NCBI GenBank assembly: GCA_038320345.1
Contig: JBBQED010000006.1
Location: 62,001 to 126,000, forward strand
DNA from: JBBQED01 sp038320345
GTDB lineage: Bacteria > Bacteroidota > Bacteroidia > AKYH767-A > OLB10
Direction of reading: 5' to 3'
Length of the DNA: 64,000 nucleotides
Below, piece after piece: positions 1 through 8,736 of this stretch; the first letter of the stretch is position 1; each line of letters starts with the position of its first letter. The translations under genes and the position numbers were made by a program. Under the pieces are notes generated by a model that was not told the origin of the DNA, did no database searches, and saw nothing but the letters and a program-made list of their open reading frames with translations.

Positions 1-2
1 AG

Positions 3-1532
3 TTGGCGAATTATTCAGAAGCTGCTACTTGGTTCAGGAAATACCTTGCTAAAAAATCCGATACTGAGAAGCCAACTTACGACGATGCATTGATTCGTAC
101 TGGAGATTGTTCTTATGCTTCACGAAATTTTGATGATGCTATGGATTATTATAATCAAGCCATTCAGAATAATGCATCTTCCTCTGACTATTGCATGTTT
201 CAAAGAGGTGTGATTCAGGGTGTACAAGGAAATTCAACGGCCAAAGCTGCTACAATGGCTAGTCTCCTGAATAAATATCCCAAATCACAATACAAAGCTG
301 ATGCCTTGTATGAAAACGGAAAAGCGCAGATGACTTCTGGAAATAATGATATTGCATTATCTATGTTTAATCAGCTGCTGAAAGAATATCCTTCCGGTCA
401 ATATCGTAAAAAAGCTATGCTAAACACGGGATTGATTTATTATGGCGATAAAAAAGATGAACAGGCACTCGATGTATTCAAGAAGGTAATTACTGAATTC
501 CCTGCAACAGCAGAATCAGCAGAAGCTTTGGCGAGTGTGAAAAATATTTATGTTGCCAACGGAAAGCCAGATGATTATTTCGCATATGTGAAATCCATTC
601 CTAATGCTAGTGTAAGTGCCGGTGCGCAAGACTCTATTACTTATGAAGCTGCTGAAACTCGCTATCTCAAAGGTGATTTTGAAGATGCTGCTAAGGATTT
701 TGAGCGCTACCTGAGTCAGTTCCCTAACGGAAGTTACCGGATGAATGCTACCTTCTACAAAGCAGAATCTGACTTCAGAAATAAAAATGATGATGCAGCT
801 CTTTCAGGTTATGAAAGTATCATCGCTCAAAACCAAAACATCTACACAGAAAAGTCATTGCTGAAAGCTGCAGGACTGAATTTTAAAAAGAAAAATTATT
901 CTCAAGCCACTGAACAGTATATCAAGCTCGAACAAACAGCTGATTTACGGGATAACATTCTTGCTGCACAACAGGGATTGATGAGAAGTTATTACCAAAG
1001 TGAAAAATATGAGCAAACGATTACTTACGCTCAAAAATTACTTGCTAGTGATAAAGTATCGAATGAAACTCAAGCGGAAGCGCACTTGCTCTATGCACGA
1101 TCAGCAATGAAGAACAATGATCTTACTACCGCTAAAAAAGAATTTACTACGATCAACAAACAATCTAGTTCGGCTGGAGCGGAAGCAAAATATAATCTCG
1201 CTTATATCGAATATAAACTGGCTAATTATAAATCTGCTCAAACTAAATGTTTTGATGTAATTAATCAGGTTCCTTCCTATGATTTCTGGATTGGAAAAAG
1301 CTTCTTATTGCTTGCTGAGAATTACATCGCATTAAAAGATACTTTCCAAGCAACGCACACGCTTAAAAGTATTATCGATGGGTATGAAAAGAAAACGGAC
1401 GACGTAGAAGATATCAGAGCTATGGCGCAACAACGTTATGATGAAATAATAAAAGATGAAGAGCTCAATATGCTGAAACCTGAAGAACAGCCTGAAAAAG
1501 AAACTGATCTCAGCAAAGAACAACAACATTAA
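3..1532 (+). CDS. Tetratricopeptide repeat protein, 5' end outside window
   Basis: The reading frame is open to the first base of the window, so this is the C-terminal part (about 509 residues) of a longer protein. It consists of many degenerate TPR units (for example YKADALYENGKAQ, YPSGQYRKKAMLNTG, YRMNATFYKAESDF), the helical-repeat scaffold used for protein-protein contacts, probably in the periplasm. The tail is charged and rich in Glu and Lys. An outer-membrane barrel gene follows 32 bases downstream on the same strand, so the two are probably co-transcribed and may work together; that partnership is inference. The TTG at base 3 should not be taken as the true start. Family assignment is firm, function unknown. 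Confidence 0.85.
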   Translation: MANYSEAATWFRKYLAKKSDTEKPTYDDALIRTGDCSYASRNFDDAMDYYNQAIQNNASSSDYCMFQRGVIQGVQGNSTAKAATMASLLNKYPKSQYKADALYENGKAQMTSGNNDIALSMFNQLLKEYPSGQYRKKAMLNTGLIYYGDKKDEQALDVFKKVITEFPATAESAEALASVKNIYVANGKPDDYFAYVKSIPNASVSAGAQDSITYEAAETRYLKGDFEDAAKDFERYLSQFPNGSYRMNATFYKAESDFRNKNDDAALSGYESIIAQNQNIYTEKSLLKAAGLNFKKKNYSQATEQYIKLEQTADLRDNILAAQQGLMRSYYQSEKYEQTITYAQKLLASDKVSNETQAEAHLLYARSAMKNNDLTTAKKEFTTINKQSSSAGAEAKYNLAYIEYKLANYKSAQTKCFDVINQVPSYDFWIGKSFLLLAENYIALKDTFQATHTLKSIIDGYEKKTDDVEDIRAMAQQRYDEIIKDEELNMLKPEEQPEKETDLSKEQQH

Positions 1533-1564
1533 TTATTCGTTCATCATCTCCTCAAATCAACAAA

Positions 1565-3250
1565 ATGAAATCTACTCTCCATATATTCTTCTTTTCACTC
1601 TTGATGCTGACGCAACTTGCAGCACATGCTCAACAACCCACAGGTGGTACTAAAGACCTTGGCAATGAAGATATCACCATCGTAAAAGATTATACTCCAG
1701 TTCTGAATGATGCTTTTAAAATTAACATCATTCCTTCTGGAGATACGAGCTCCATGCAGCCTCCTGTGCTAACGTATCAGATAGATCCAAAACCGGTGAA
1801 TTCTAATTACAACATCACCCCAATTAAACCGGTTCGGATTAAAGATGATAATATCAAAAAATTATATCGAGGCTGGATTAAAGCAGGGTACGGACTTGAA
1901 AATATGCCACTCTTAGATTTTTCATTTAATAGTCTGCGTTCTAAAAACTTTGATGCTGGAATTCATTTCAATCATTTGTCGTCAACAGGTGCGATTAAGG
2001 ATTATGGTCCTCCTGCAATTAGCTCCAATGAATTAGGTTTGAAGGGTACGCGTTATTTCGATAAATTTTCACTTGGAGGAGAATTTAATTACGATCGTGA
2101 TGTTGTGCACTATTATGGATTCAAATCTCCTCCGGATTTATTTTCCAAAGCGGAAACAAAACATAGTATGGATGATCTGAGCGGAGCGATCAAAATTCAA
2201 AGCTTAGGTTTTAAAAAAGATCAGTGGCAGTATGCAGCAGGATTAGGATTTTATACGTTCAATGATAACCGCTCTTTATCAGAAAATAATGTAACCCTGA
2301 ATGCTGAATTGAGTAACACAACCAATATCGGTCGCCTACTCGTGAAAGCTTCTATTGATGCCGGAAATTTTAAAAATGATATTGCAGATTATAACCGAAA
2401 TATTGTACGACTAAATCCACAATTAACGATTGCTAAAGATTTGTATACGCTCGATATTGGCGCAAACTTAGCTATCGAAGGAAATGATGGGAAATCAGAT
2501 TTCCGCTTGTATCCACATGTAAAAGGAACTTATCAGGTCATCAATGATGCCTTCAAAGTGTTTGCTGAACTTACAGGCAACTTGAAAAGAAATGATATGC
2601 GCACCTTATCAGAAGTGAATCCTTTTTACGGTGAGTTTGCCTTTCCTGCGAATACCAATCAGAAAATTATTCTCGATGGAGGAGCAATTGTAAAACTAGA
2701 TCATGACGTGATGTTTACTGCTTCTGCTAGTTTATCGAAATTAAAGGATCAACCATATTTCTATGGATATAAAGATCCAATCCGCCCTCTGGAATTTTCA
2801 ATCTTCTACGATGATGTAACTCAGTTTACAGTGAAAGGTGAATTAGAATATAAAATGGCCGAGAAAGTTAGAGTAGCCTTTAATGCGGAATTCAATTCGT
2901 ATAATACCAAAGAATTAGAACATCCGTTTTATTCTCCTGCCTTTCGTTTCGGATTAAATGGAGAATATAATATCGCTGAAAAAATTTATCTGAAAGCGAA
3001 TCTATTCTACAATGGTGAAGTATATTCCTATATCCAAGATGCATCCATCATCAATATTCAAGAAGCTCCAATTCAATATGAAAAAGTTAAAGGATATTTC
3101 GATGCGAACCTAGGTGTTGATTATCGCTTCTCGAAAGTACTTTCTTTCTTTGCTAATCTTAACAATATCGGATTCTCACAATACTTCAGATATGTAAACT
3201 ATCCGAGTTATCGTTTTACGGGGATGATTGGCGGATCTTATTCTTTCTAA
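1565..3250 (+). CDS. Outer-membrane beta-barrel protein (TonB-dependent receptor-like barrel)
   Basis: 561 residues with a clear signal peptide (MKSTLHIFFFSLLMLTQL, cleavage near AHAQ). After a short N-terminal segment of about 100 residues rich in Pro and Asn, the rest is alternating amphipathic strands rich in aromatic residues and Asn, ending in Phe (GGSYSF), as expected for an outer-membrane barrel. I do not see a TonB box or a convincing plug domain, so it looks like a barrel-only relative of TonB-dependent receptors. It lies 32 bases after the TPR gene and before a strong bidirectional terminator. Ligand unknown; a generic OmpA/porin-type barrel is the alternative. Confidence 0.75.
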   Translation: MKSTLHIFFFSLLMLTQLAAHAQQPTGGTKDLGNEDITIVKDYTPVLNDAFKINIIPSGDTSSMQPPVLTYQIDPKPVNSNYNITPIKPVRIKDDNIKKLYRGWIKAGYGLENMPLLDFSFNSLRSKNFDAGIHFNHLSSTGAIKDYGPPAISSNELGLKGTRYFDKFSLGGEFNYDRDVVHYYGFKSPPDLFSKAETKHSMDDLSGAIKIQSLGFKKDQWQYAAGLGFYTFNDNRSLSENNVTLNAELSNTTNIGRLLVKASIDAGNFKNDIADYNRNIVRLNPQLTIAKDLYTLDIGANLAIEGNDGKSDFRLYPHVKGTYQVINDAFKVFAELTGNLKRNDMRTLSEVNPFYGEFAFPANTNQKIILDGGAIVKLDHDVMFTASASLSKLKDQPYFYGYKDPIRPLEFSIFYDDVTQFTVKGELEYKMAEKVRVAFNAEFNSYNTKELEHPFYSPAFRFGLNGEYNIAEKIYLKANLFYNGEVYSYIQDASIINIQEAPIQYEKVKGYFDANLGVDYRFSKVLSFFANLNNIGFSQYFRYVNYPSYRFTGMIGGSYSF

Positions 3251-3263
3251 TCAATAGTTCACA

Positions 3264-3307
3264 TAAAAAAAGAGAGGCTACCTGAAAAGGCAGCCTCTCT
3301 TTTTTTA
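3264..3307. terminator. Bidirectional rho-independent terminator
   Basis: Stem AGAGAGGCT (3271-3279) pairs with AGCCTCTCT (3292-3300), with a further inner CCT/AGG pairing around a GAAA loop. It is flanked by a run of A on the left and a run of T on the right, so it can stop both the plus-strand barrel gene and the minus-strand acyl-CoA dehydrogenase operon that converge here. Confidence 0.9.
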
Positions 3308-3319
3308 TGCAAGAATAAT

Positions 3320-4462
3320 TTAAGCGTTCAGAATATTTCTTGCGATCACAAGCTTTTGAATTTCAGAAGTTCCTTCTCCAATAGTACAAAGTTTTGAATC
3401 GCGGTAAAACTTCTCCACAGGAAAATCTTTGGTGTATCCATATCCCCCAAAAATTTGCACCGCTTCTGTGGATGCACGTACTGCAACTTCTGATGCATAG
3501 TATTTCGCAAATGCACTTTGCTTCGTCATTTTCAGTCCACGATTTTTCATATCCGCAGCTTGCATAGTGAGTAATTCAGCAGCTTCAATTTGCATCGCCA
3601 TATCGGCCAACTTAAATGAAATACCTTGAAAATTGGAGATCGGCTGACCGAATTGTTCCCGTTCCTTGGAATATTTAACTGCTGCGTCAAATGCTCCTTT
3701 CGCAATCCCTAAAGAAAGTGCTGCAATGGAAATCCGTCCTCCATCCAATACTTTCATCGACTGGATAAATCCTTCTCCAACATTACCTAACACCTGACTC
3801 TTATGTACGCGGCAATCTTCGAAAATCATTTCTGCCGTTTCTGAAGCACGCATGCCTAATTTATTTTCTTTCTTTCCCGCTTTAAATCCTGGTGTTCCTC
3901 TCTCTACAACAAATGCAGTGATCCCTCTTGAATCGAGCAACTCACCTGTACGTGCTAATACTACGGCAACGTTTCCACTGATACCATGTGTGATCCAGTT
4001 CTTCGCACCATTGATGATCCAATGATCACCATCTTGCTTGGCTACACAACGCATTCGCATTGCATCAGATCCAGTATTTGCTTCTGTTAATCCCCATGCA
4101 CCGATCCATTCAGCAGTCGCTAATTTGGGAAGATATTTTTGTTTCTGCTCTTCATTTCCGAATGTCATGATGTGTCCGGTGCATAATGAATTATGTGCAG
4201 CCATCGACAATCCCACAGATCCGCAAACGCGAGCGAGTTCCTGAATTGCGGTTACATATTCGAAATAACTCAAGCCTGCTCCATCGTATTGTTCCGGTAC
4301 TAGAACGCCCATCAGACCTAAATCTCCGAGTTTCTTAAAAACGTCAACAGGGAATATTTGCGCTTCGTCCCAATCCATGAGAAATGGACGGATATTTTTT
4401 TCAGCGAAATCCCGAACCGTTTGTGCAATCATTTCCTGGTTTTCGGTCGGTTTAAAATTCAT
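3320..4462 (-). CDS. Acyl-CoA dehydrogenase
   Basis: 380 residues, the normal length of the short/medium-chain acyl-CoA dehydrogenase family, which makes the alpha,beta double bond in acyl-CoA esters using FAD and passes electrons to ETF. Visible family marks are GAWGLTEANTGSDAM in the middle domain, KNWITHGISG, the substrate/FAD region YSKEREQFGQPI, and the C-terminal IGEGTSEIQ, whose first Glu is the usual catalytic base in the short/medium-chain group. It begins 4 bases after the stop of the helix-hairpin-helix gene, so the two form a tight operon. Exact chain-length or branched-chain preference cannot be read from sequence. Confidence 0.93.
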   Translation of the reverse strand: MNFKPTENQEMIAQTVRDFAEKNIRPFLMDWDEAQIFPVDVFKKLGDLGLMGVLVPEQYDGAGLSYFEYVTAIQELARVCGSVGLSMAAHNSLCTGHIMTFGNEEQKQKYLPKLATAEWIGAWGLTEANTGSDAMRMRCVAKQDGDHWIINGAKNWITHGISGNVAVVLARTGELLDSRGITAFVVERGTPGFKAGKKENKLGMRASETAEMIFEDCRVHKSQVLGNVGEGFIQSMKVLDGGRISIAALSLGIAKGAFDAAVKYSKEREQFGQPISNFQGISFKLADMAMQIEAAELLTMQAADMKNRGLKMTKQSAFAKYYASEVAVRASTEAVQIFGGYGYTKDFPVEKFYRDSKLCTIGEGTSEIQKLVIARNILNA

Positions 4463-4466
4463 GGGC

Positions 4467-5423
4467 TTAAGGGTTAAAATTTAAATATGGTGCAAGTTTA
4501 CTGAGGATTTCGTCATTGACCAAAGGAAGTGACCGCATGTCGTCAATACTTTTGTAAATACCGTGTTCATTACGATAATTGATGATCATTTTCCCGAGTG
4601 CCCAGCTAATATAGGGATGACGCAATGAATCTTGCTTAACTGTATTGATGTTCAAGGTTCTGACTAGCGATTTATCTACGCGCACCATGGGTAAAATCAC
4701 TTTCAAAACAGAATCGGGAAGAAATTTGATCTCCCTTAACTGTTCTACATTAATAAATCCACCGAGATAATTTCTATACCTAATAATGGCTCTTGCTCTG
4801 CCTTCTCCAATCATCGGAAGCTCCATGAGCAGATTTGAATCCGCCGCATTCAGTTCAACAGGAACAGCAATTTTCTTTGCAAAATCAGGCTGTTTATAGG
4901 ATTGATAAGAACGCTTTGTGGTATCTCCAATTGGTGTATTATTTTCAATCCTGATCCATGGCTCCATCCGTTGAAAATTAGCGTCGCTGATTACCGTCAT
5001 CCGTTGAACATCCGCATTCTTTCGAAACGACCCTCCATGTTCTTCCCATCGATGTATTGCAGCTGCTTGTTTTGTTGATAATCCAAGTAACATCCATTTC
5101 TCTACTGGCAAATGATTGGGATCAAAAAAAAATAATTCGCTATGGGGTTTTATCTTAACATCAGAAAAGGATGAATCTTTTTTGAAGTAACGAGGAGTTT
5201 CATTTTTAATTTTTTTTGTGGGATGGTCATTGATGAACAACTGAACATTTGCCAATGTCGCCGAATCAAGTTCCAAAGGATGTGGATCGGGTAGAAAATG
5301 CAATGCCAACAAACTACCTTGTAGGATTACCAATGCCGAAGCGAGAATAAAAATTCCATTGCGCTCACGTCGAGTATAGGTGAAATATTCTTTAACGATG
5401 AACTTCCATTTATTAAATTTCAT
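4467..5423 (-). CDS. Membrane-anchored helix-hairpin-helix protein (ComEA-like repeats)
   Basis: About 318 residues from the ATG at 5423. A single N-terminal membrane segment (around residues 20-40, GIFILASALVILQGSLL) follows a basic start, and the rest carries several helix-hairpin-helix units: LLGLSTKQAAAIHRWEEHGG, LMELPMIGEGRARAIIRYRN and SWALGKMIINYRNEHG. Such motifs bind DNA without sequence preference, as in the DNA-uptake protein ComEA, but this multi-repeat membrane form is a Bacteroidota type whose role is not established. A TTG seven codons upstream lies inside the proposed -7 promoter element, which favours the ATG. It is the first gene of a two-gene unit with the acyl-CoA dehydrogenase. 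Confidence 0.8.
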   Translation of the reverse strand: MKFNKWKFIVKEYFTYTRRERNGIFILASALVILQGSLLALHFLPDPHPLELDSATLANVQLFINDHPTKKIKNETPRYFKKDSSFSDVKIKPHSELFFFDPNHLPVEKWMLLGLSTKQAAAIHRWEEHGGSFRKNADVQRMTVISDANFQRMEPWIRIENNTPIGDTTKRSYQSYKQPDFAKKIAVPVELNAADSNLLMELPMIGEGRARAIIRYRNYLGGFINVEQLREIKFLPDSVLKVILPMVRVDKSLVRTLNINTVKQDSLRHPYISWALGKMIINYRNEHGIYKSIDDMRSLPLVNDEILSKLAPYLNFNP

Positions 5424-5441
5424 ACTTGTAGTTTTGAATTT

Positions 5442-5449
5442 CAAAACTA
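5442..5449 (-). promoter_or_regulatory. -7 promoter element, TAGTTTTG
   Basis: On the minus strand this matches the Bacteroidota -7 consensus TAnnTTTG at all fixed bases. It ends 18 bases before the ATG of the helix-hairpin-helix gene. I find no good TTG/TTTG -33 box at the usual 19-21 base spacing. Confidence 0.45.
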
Positions 5450-5504
5450 GACAAGCGATTTTCAGGAAGCCGTTTTTAACTACTTACTATCGGATAATCA
5501 TCGA

Positions 5505-6329
5505 TTAGAGAATTAAATTTTTCTCTCTTAAAAGCATCTCCATTTCCTGCTGAATCGACTCCGCTTCTTGCTTTGCAAGTTCAGCGAAATTTTCTCCGTC
5601 GCCGGCATAAATAATTTGTCGCGAGGAATTCATAATCAATCCACAATGATCATTCATTCCAACCCTAGAAATAGAGTTTAGATCACCGCCTTGTGCGCCT
5701 ATTCCCGGAACGAGGAAAAAATGATCCGGAGCTAGTTTTCTAACTTCTTCAAATTGTTCGTCGCGCGTTGCGCCAACCACAAGCATTAAATTATCTGCTG
5801 TGCCCCACAACTTAACTTTTTCAATCACATTTTTGTAAAGCGATGTATTGCCATCAACTTTCAAAAATTGAAAGTCAGACGCGCCGGCATTGGAAGTCAA
5901 CGCTAAAACTATCGCCCATTTTCCATCAAATTGCAAAAACGGCTTAACAGAATCTTCTCCCATATAAGGTGCAATGGTGACCGCATCAAAATTCAGCGTT
6001 TCAAAAAATGCACGTGCATAAAGTGTGGAAGTATTTCCAATATCTCCACGCTTGGCATCAGCAATGGTAAAACATTCCTTCGGAATAATTTCTAATGTCT
6101 TCTCTAAACTTCTCCAACCTTTTGCTCCGAGGCTCTCATAAAAAGCGAGATTCGGTTTATATGCCACACATAAATGATGAGTAGCTTCAATGATTTGTTT
6201 GTTGAACTCGAATATTGGATCTTCAGCTTTCAGTAAATGTTTCGGAATTTTCTTGATATCACTATCGAGACCAATACAGAGGTAACTCCGCTTCTTTTTT
6301 ACCTGCTCAAAGAGTTCTTTACGATTCAT
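5505..6329 (-). CDS. pyrF: Orotidine 5'-phosphate decarboxylase
   Basis: 274 residues; converts OMP to UMP, the last step of de novo UMP synthesis. Length and sequence fit the longer subfamily 2 enzyme. The catalytic Lys/Asp network is visible as TIADAKRGDIGNT, preceded by the substrate Asp in LCIGLDSD, with the later strand motifs FDAVTIAPYMG and LVVGATRDEQ and the phosphate-binding end VPGIGAQGG. The ATG at 6329 lies 21 bases after the prfA stop, so it is the last gene of a purM-prfA-pyrF unit that mixes pyrimidine, purine and translation functions. Confidence 0.96.
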   Translation of the reverse strand: MNRKELFEQVKKKRSYLCIGLDSDIKKIPKHLLKAEDPIFEFNKQIIEATHHLCVAYKPNLAFYESLGAKGWRSLEKTLEIIPKECFTIADAKRGDIGNTSTLYARAFFETLNFDAVTIAPYMGEDSVKPFLQFDGKWAIVLALTSNAGASDFQFLKVDGNTSLYKNVIEKVKLWGTADNLMLVVGATRDEQFEEVRKLAPDHFFLVPGIGAQGGDLNSISRVGMNDHCGLIMNSSRQIIYAGDGENFAELAKQEAESIQQEMEMLLREKNLIL

Positions 6330-6350
6330 ACAATATCTGCTTCGATAAAA

Positions 6351-7448
6351 TTAACCGTTCACCAGATTAGCTTCTTTCATCTTCTCTGTATTCTCTGCAA
6401 GCTGCAGTGCATCAATAAATTCCTGAATGTCTCCATTCATGGTAGCACTCAGGTTATGACTGGTAAATCCAATGCGATGATCGGTAACACGACTTTGCGG
6501 ATAATTATAAGTCCTAATTTTCGCAGAACGATCACCACTCGATACTAATGTTTTACGACGTTTAGAATCTTTCTCTTTGATTTTACTCAGTTCCATCTCA
6601 TAAAGTTTAGTTCGGAGCATTACCATTGCGCGTTCACGGTTTCCCAACTGAGATCTTTCAATCTGACACGTTACCATGATGCCCGTGGGCTTATGTGTAA
6701 GCTGAACTTTCGTCTCTACTTTATTTACATTCTGTCCTCCTGCCCCACCCGAGCGAGAAGTTTGCAATTCGATATCGGCAGGATTGATTTCTACACCATC
6801 AAACTCATCTGCTTCGGGTAAAACAATTACTGTTGCAGCAGAGGTATGAATCCGTCCTTGCGTTTCTGTTAAGGGAACACGTTGTACACGATGAACACCA
6901 CTTTCATATTTTAATACTCCGTACGCATTATCTGCACGAACTTCAAAAACATATTCTTTAAATCCTCCTGTATTTCCATCATTAAAATCAATGACCTCCA
7001 CTTTCCATCCACGTTGCTCGCAATAGCGTGTGTACATACGAGCGAGATCACCGGCAAAAATACTAGCTTCATCACCACCAGTACCTGCACGAATTTCCAC
7101 TACTGCATATCTCACATCTTCAGGATCCTGAGGAATCATCAACATCTGAATATGCTCTTCCATTTTTTCTAGCTTAGGCTCGAGTTCATCAACTTCATCT
7201 TTTGCCATCGCACGGAACTCCTCATCCTTTTCATTATTCAACACTTCTTTCGCAGATGAAAGATTTTGCAAAATAGATTTAAATTCCTTCGTTGCTTCAA
7301 CGATATCTTCTAAATCTTTATAGGACTTATTAAGTGTTCTGAATTTTTTCTGATCAGCAATTACAGACGGATCCCCAAGTTGGGTTCCAATTTCATGATA
7401 GCGGGCAACTAAACTATCCAGTTGTTCCATCAGGCGTTCCTTCGACAT
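6351..7448 (-). CDS. prfA: Peptide chain release factor 1
   Basis: 365 residues. Recognises UAA and UAG stop codons and triggers peptidyl-tRNA hydrolysis. The catalytic GGQ lies in SRSGGAGGQNVNKVETK, in the expected middle position; the stop-codon reading tripeptide of class RF1 (PxT) is present as PLT in RVPLTETQGRIHTS. The middle Leu differs from the E. coli PAT, but that position is variable. The RF2-type SPF motif is absent. It sits between purM (34-base gap) and pyrF (21-base gap) and is probably read from the purM promoter. Confidence 0.97.
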   Translation of the reverse strand: MSKERLMEQLDSLVARYHEIGTQLGDPSVIADQKKFRTLNKSYKDLEDIVEATKEFKSILQNLSSAKEVLNNEKDEEFRAMAKDEVDELEPKLEKMEEHIQMLMIPQDPEDVRYAVVEIRAGTGGDEASIFAGDLARMYTRYCEQRGWKVEVIDFNDGNTGGFKEYVFEVRADNAYGVLKYESGVHRVQRVPLTETQGRIHTSAATVIVLPEADEFDGVEINPADIELQTSRSGGAGGQNVNKVETKVQLTHKPTGIMVTCQIERSQLGNRERAMVMLRTKLYEMELSKIKEKDSKRRKTLVSSGDRSAKIRTYNYPQSRVTDHRIGFTSHNLSATMNGDIQEFIDALQLAENTEKMKEANLVNG

Positions 7449-7482
7449 GCTCTACTTTCGATTTTTTAATTACAGGGTGTAA

Positions 7483-8652
7483 TTACCACTCAAAACTCCC
7501 CTTCTCACTCTGTATACTTAATTTTTTCGTTTCTGCGGCCTCCACTCTTCCTATCACTTTAGCCTCGATATTAAAACTATTGGCAATATCAATAATGGCT
7601 TGAGCGATTGCTGCCGGAACATATAATTCCATTCGGTGTCCCATATTAAATACCTGATACATTTCTTTCCAACTAGTTGCACTTTGTTCTTGAATGATTT
7701 GGAACAATGGTGGAATGGGAAATAAATTATCTTTTATAATATGAACTTGTTCTACAAAATGCAAAACTTTCGTTTGTCCACCTCCACTACAATGTACCAT
7801 TCCATCAATCTGACTTCTATAAGTATCCAGAATTTTCTTGATCACTGGTGCATACGTTCGGGTTGGTGAGAGTACTAACTGTCCTGCATTAACGTCAACG
7901 CCTTTCACTTCTTCGGTAAGATGCAAATCACCTGTATACACTAATGAAGCGTCAATCCCATGATCAAAAGTATCGGGATATTTTTTGGCGAGTTCGTTGA
8001 TAAAAACATCATGTCGAGCAGAAGTGAGTCCATTGCTTCCCATTCCTCCATTATACGAAGATTCATAGGTTGCTTTTCCATATGAACTCAAACCCACGAT
8101 TACATTGCCTGCCTTAATATTAGCATTATTAATGACCTCACTGCGTTTCATTCTACACGTAACCGTACTGTCAACAATGATGGTTCTTACTAAATCACCT
8201 ACATCAGCAGTTTCACCGCCCGTTGTGTAAATATTGATTCCAAAATTTCGGAGTTGCGCAACAATCTCTTCGGTTCCATTAATAATTGCACCGATGACTT
8301 CACCTGGGATCAGTCGCTTATTCCGACCAATTGTTGACGACAATAAAATATGATCAGTAGCACCTACACAGAGCAAGTCATCCAAATTCATTACTAATGC
8401 ATCTTGAGCGATTCCTTTCCAAACGGAAAGATCTCCAGTCTCCATCCAATAAGCATACGCCAAACTACTCTTGGTACCTGCTCCATCTGCATGCATGATA
8501 TTACAATACGCCTCATCACCACCCAGATAATCCGGAACGATCTTACAAAATGCTTTGGGGAAAATTCCCTTATCTACATTTTTGATAGCGGCATGTACTT
8601 CGTCCTTGGTGGCCGATACTCCGCGCTGACTATAACGTTCGCTGGTATTCAC
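7483..8652 (-). CDS. purM: Phosphoribosylformylglycinamidine cyclo-ligase (AIR synthase)
   Basis: About 389 residues; makes aminoimidazole ribotide from FGAM and ATP in purine synthesis. The AIRS fold marks are the Gly-rich ADGAGTKSSLAY, the loop MNLDDLLCVGA, GGETADVGDLV and the C-terminal CSGGGQTK. It is of the longer Bacteroidota type rather than the roughly 345-residue E. coli type. No ATG precedes the conserved SQRGVSATKDEVHAAI segment; the GTG at 8652 is the best start. A TTG at 8667 is possible but lies upstream of the perfect -7 element at 8657-8664, so the GTG implies a leaderless or nearly leaderless message. First gene of the purM-prfA-pyrF unit. Confidence 0.93.
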   Translation of the reverse strand: MNTSERYSQRGVSATKDEVHAAIKNVDKGIFPKAFCKIVPDYLGGDEAYCNIMHADGAGTKSSLAYAYWMETGDLSVWKGIAQDALVMNLDDLLCVGATDHILLSSTIGRNKRLIPGEVIGAIINGTEEIVAQLRNFGINIYTTGGETADVGDLVRTIIVDSTVTCRMKRSEVINNANIKAGNVIVGLSSYGKATYESSYNGGMGSNGLTSARHDVFINELAKKYPDTFDHGIDASLVYTGDLHLTEEVKGVDVNAGQLVLSPTRTYAPVIKKILDTYRSQIDGMVHCSGGGQTKVLHFVEQVHIIKDNLFPIPPLFQIIQEQSATSWKEMYQVFNMGHRMELYVPAAIAQAIIDIANSFNIEAKVIGRVEAAETKKLSIQSEKGSFEW

Positions 8653-8656
8653 AGTA

Positions 8657-8664
8657 CAAAAATA
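8657..8664 (-). promoter_or_regulatory. -7 promoter element of purM, TATTTTTG
   Basis: Matches TAnnTTTG at every fixed base on the minus strand and ends only 4 bases before the GTG start of purM. Transcription would begin at or next to the start codon. No clear -33 box is present. Confidence 0.5.
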
Positions 8665-8686
8665 CAATAAAGGGGAGGCTAAATAG

Positions 8687-8715
8687 AAAAAGGCGGCCTT
8701 TTGAGCCGCCTTTTT
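8687..8715 (-). terminator. Rho-independent terminator after the OmpA-family gene
   Basis: GGCGGC (8692-8697) pairs with GCCGCC (8705-8710) around a 7-base loop, with A-run and T-run flanks. It lies 22 bases past the stop of the minus-strand OmpA-family gene and just upstream of the purM promoter, separating the two units. Confidence 0.9.
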
Positions 8716-8736
8716 CCGTAAATATTATCCTAATGT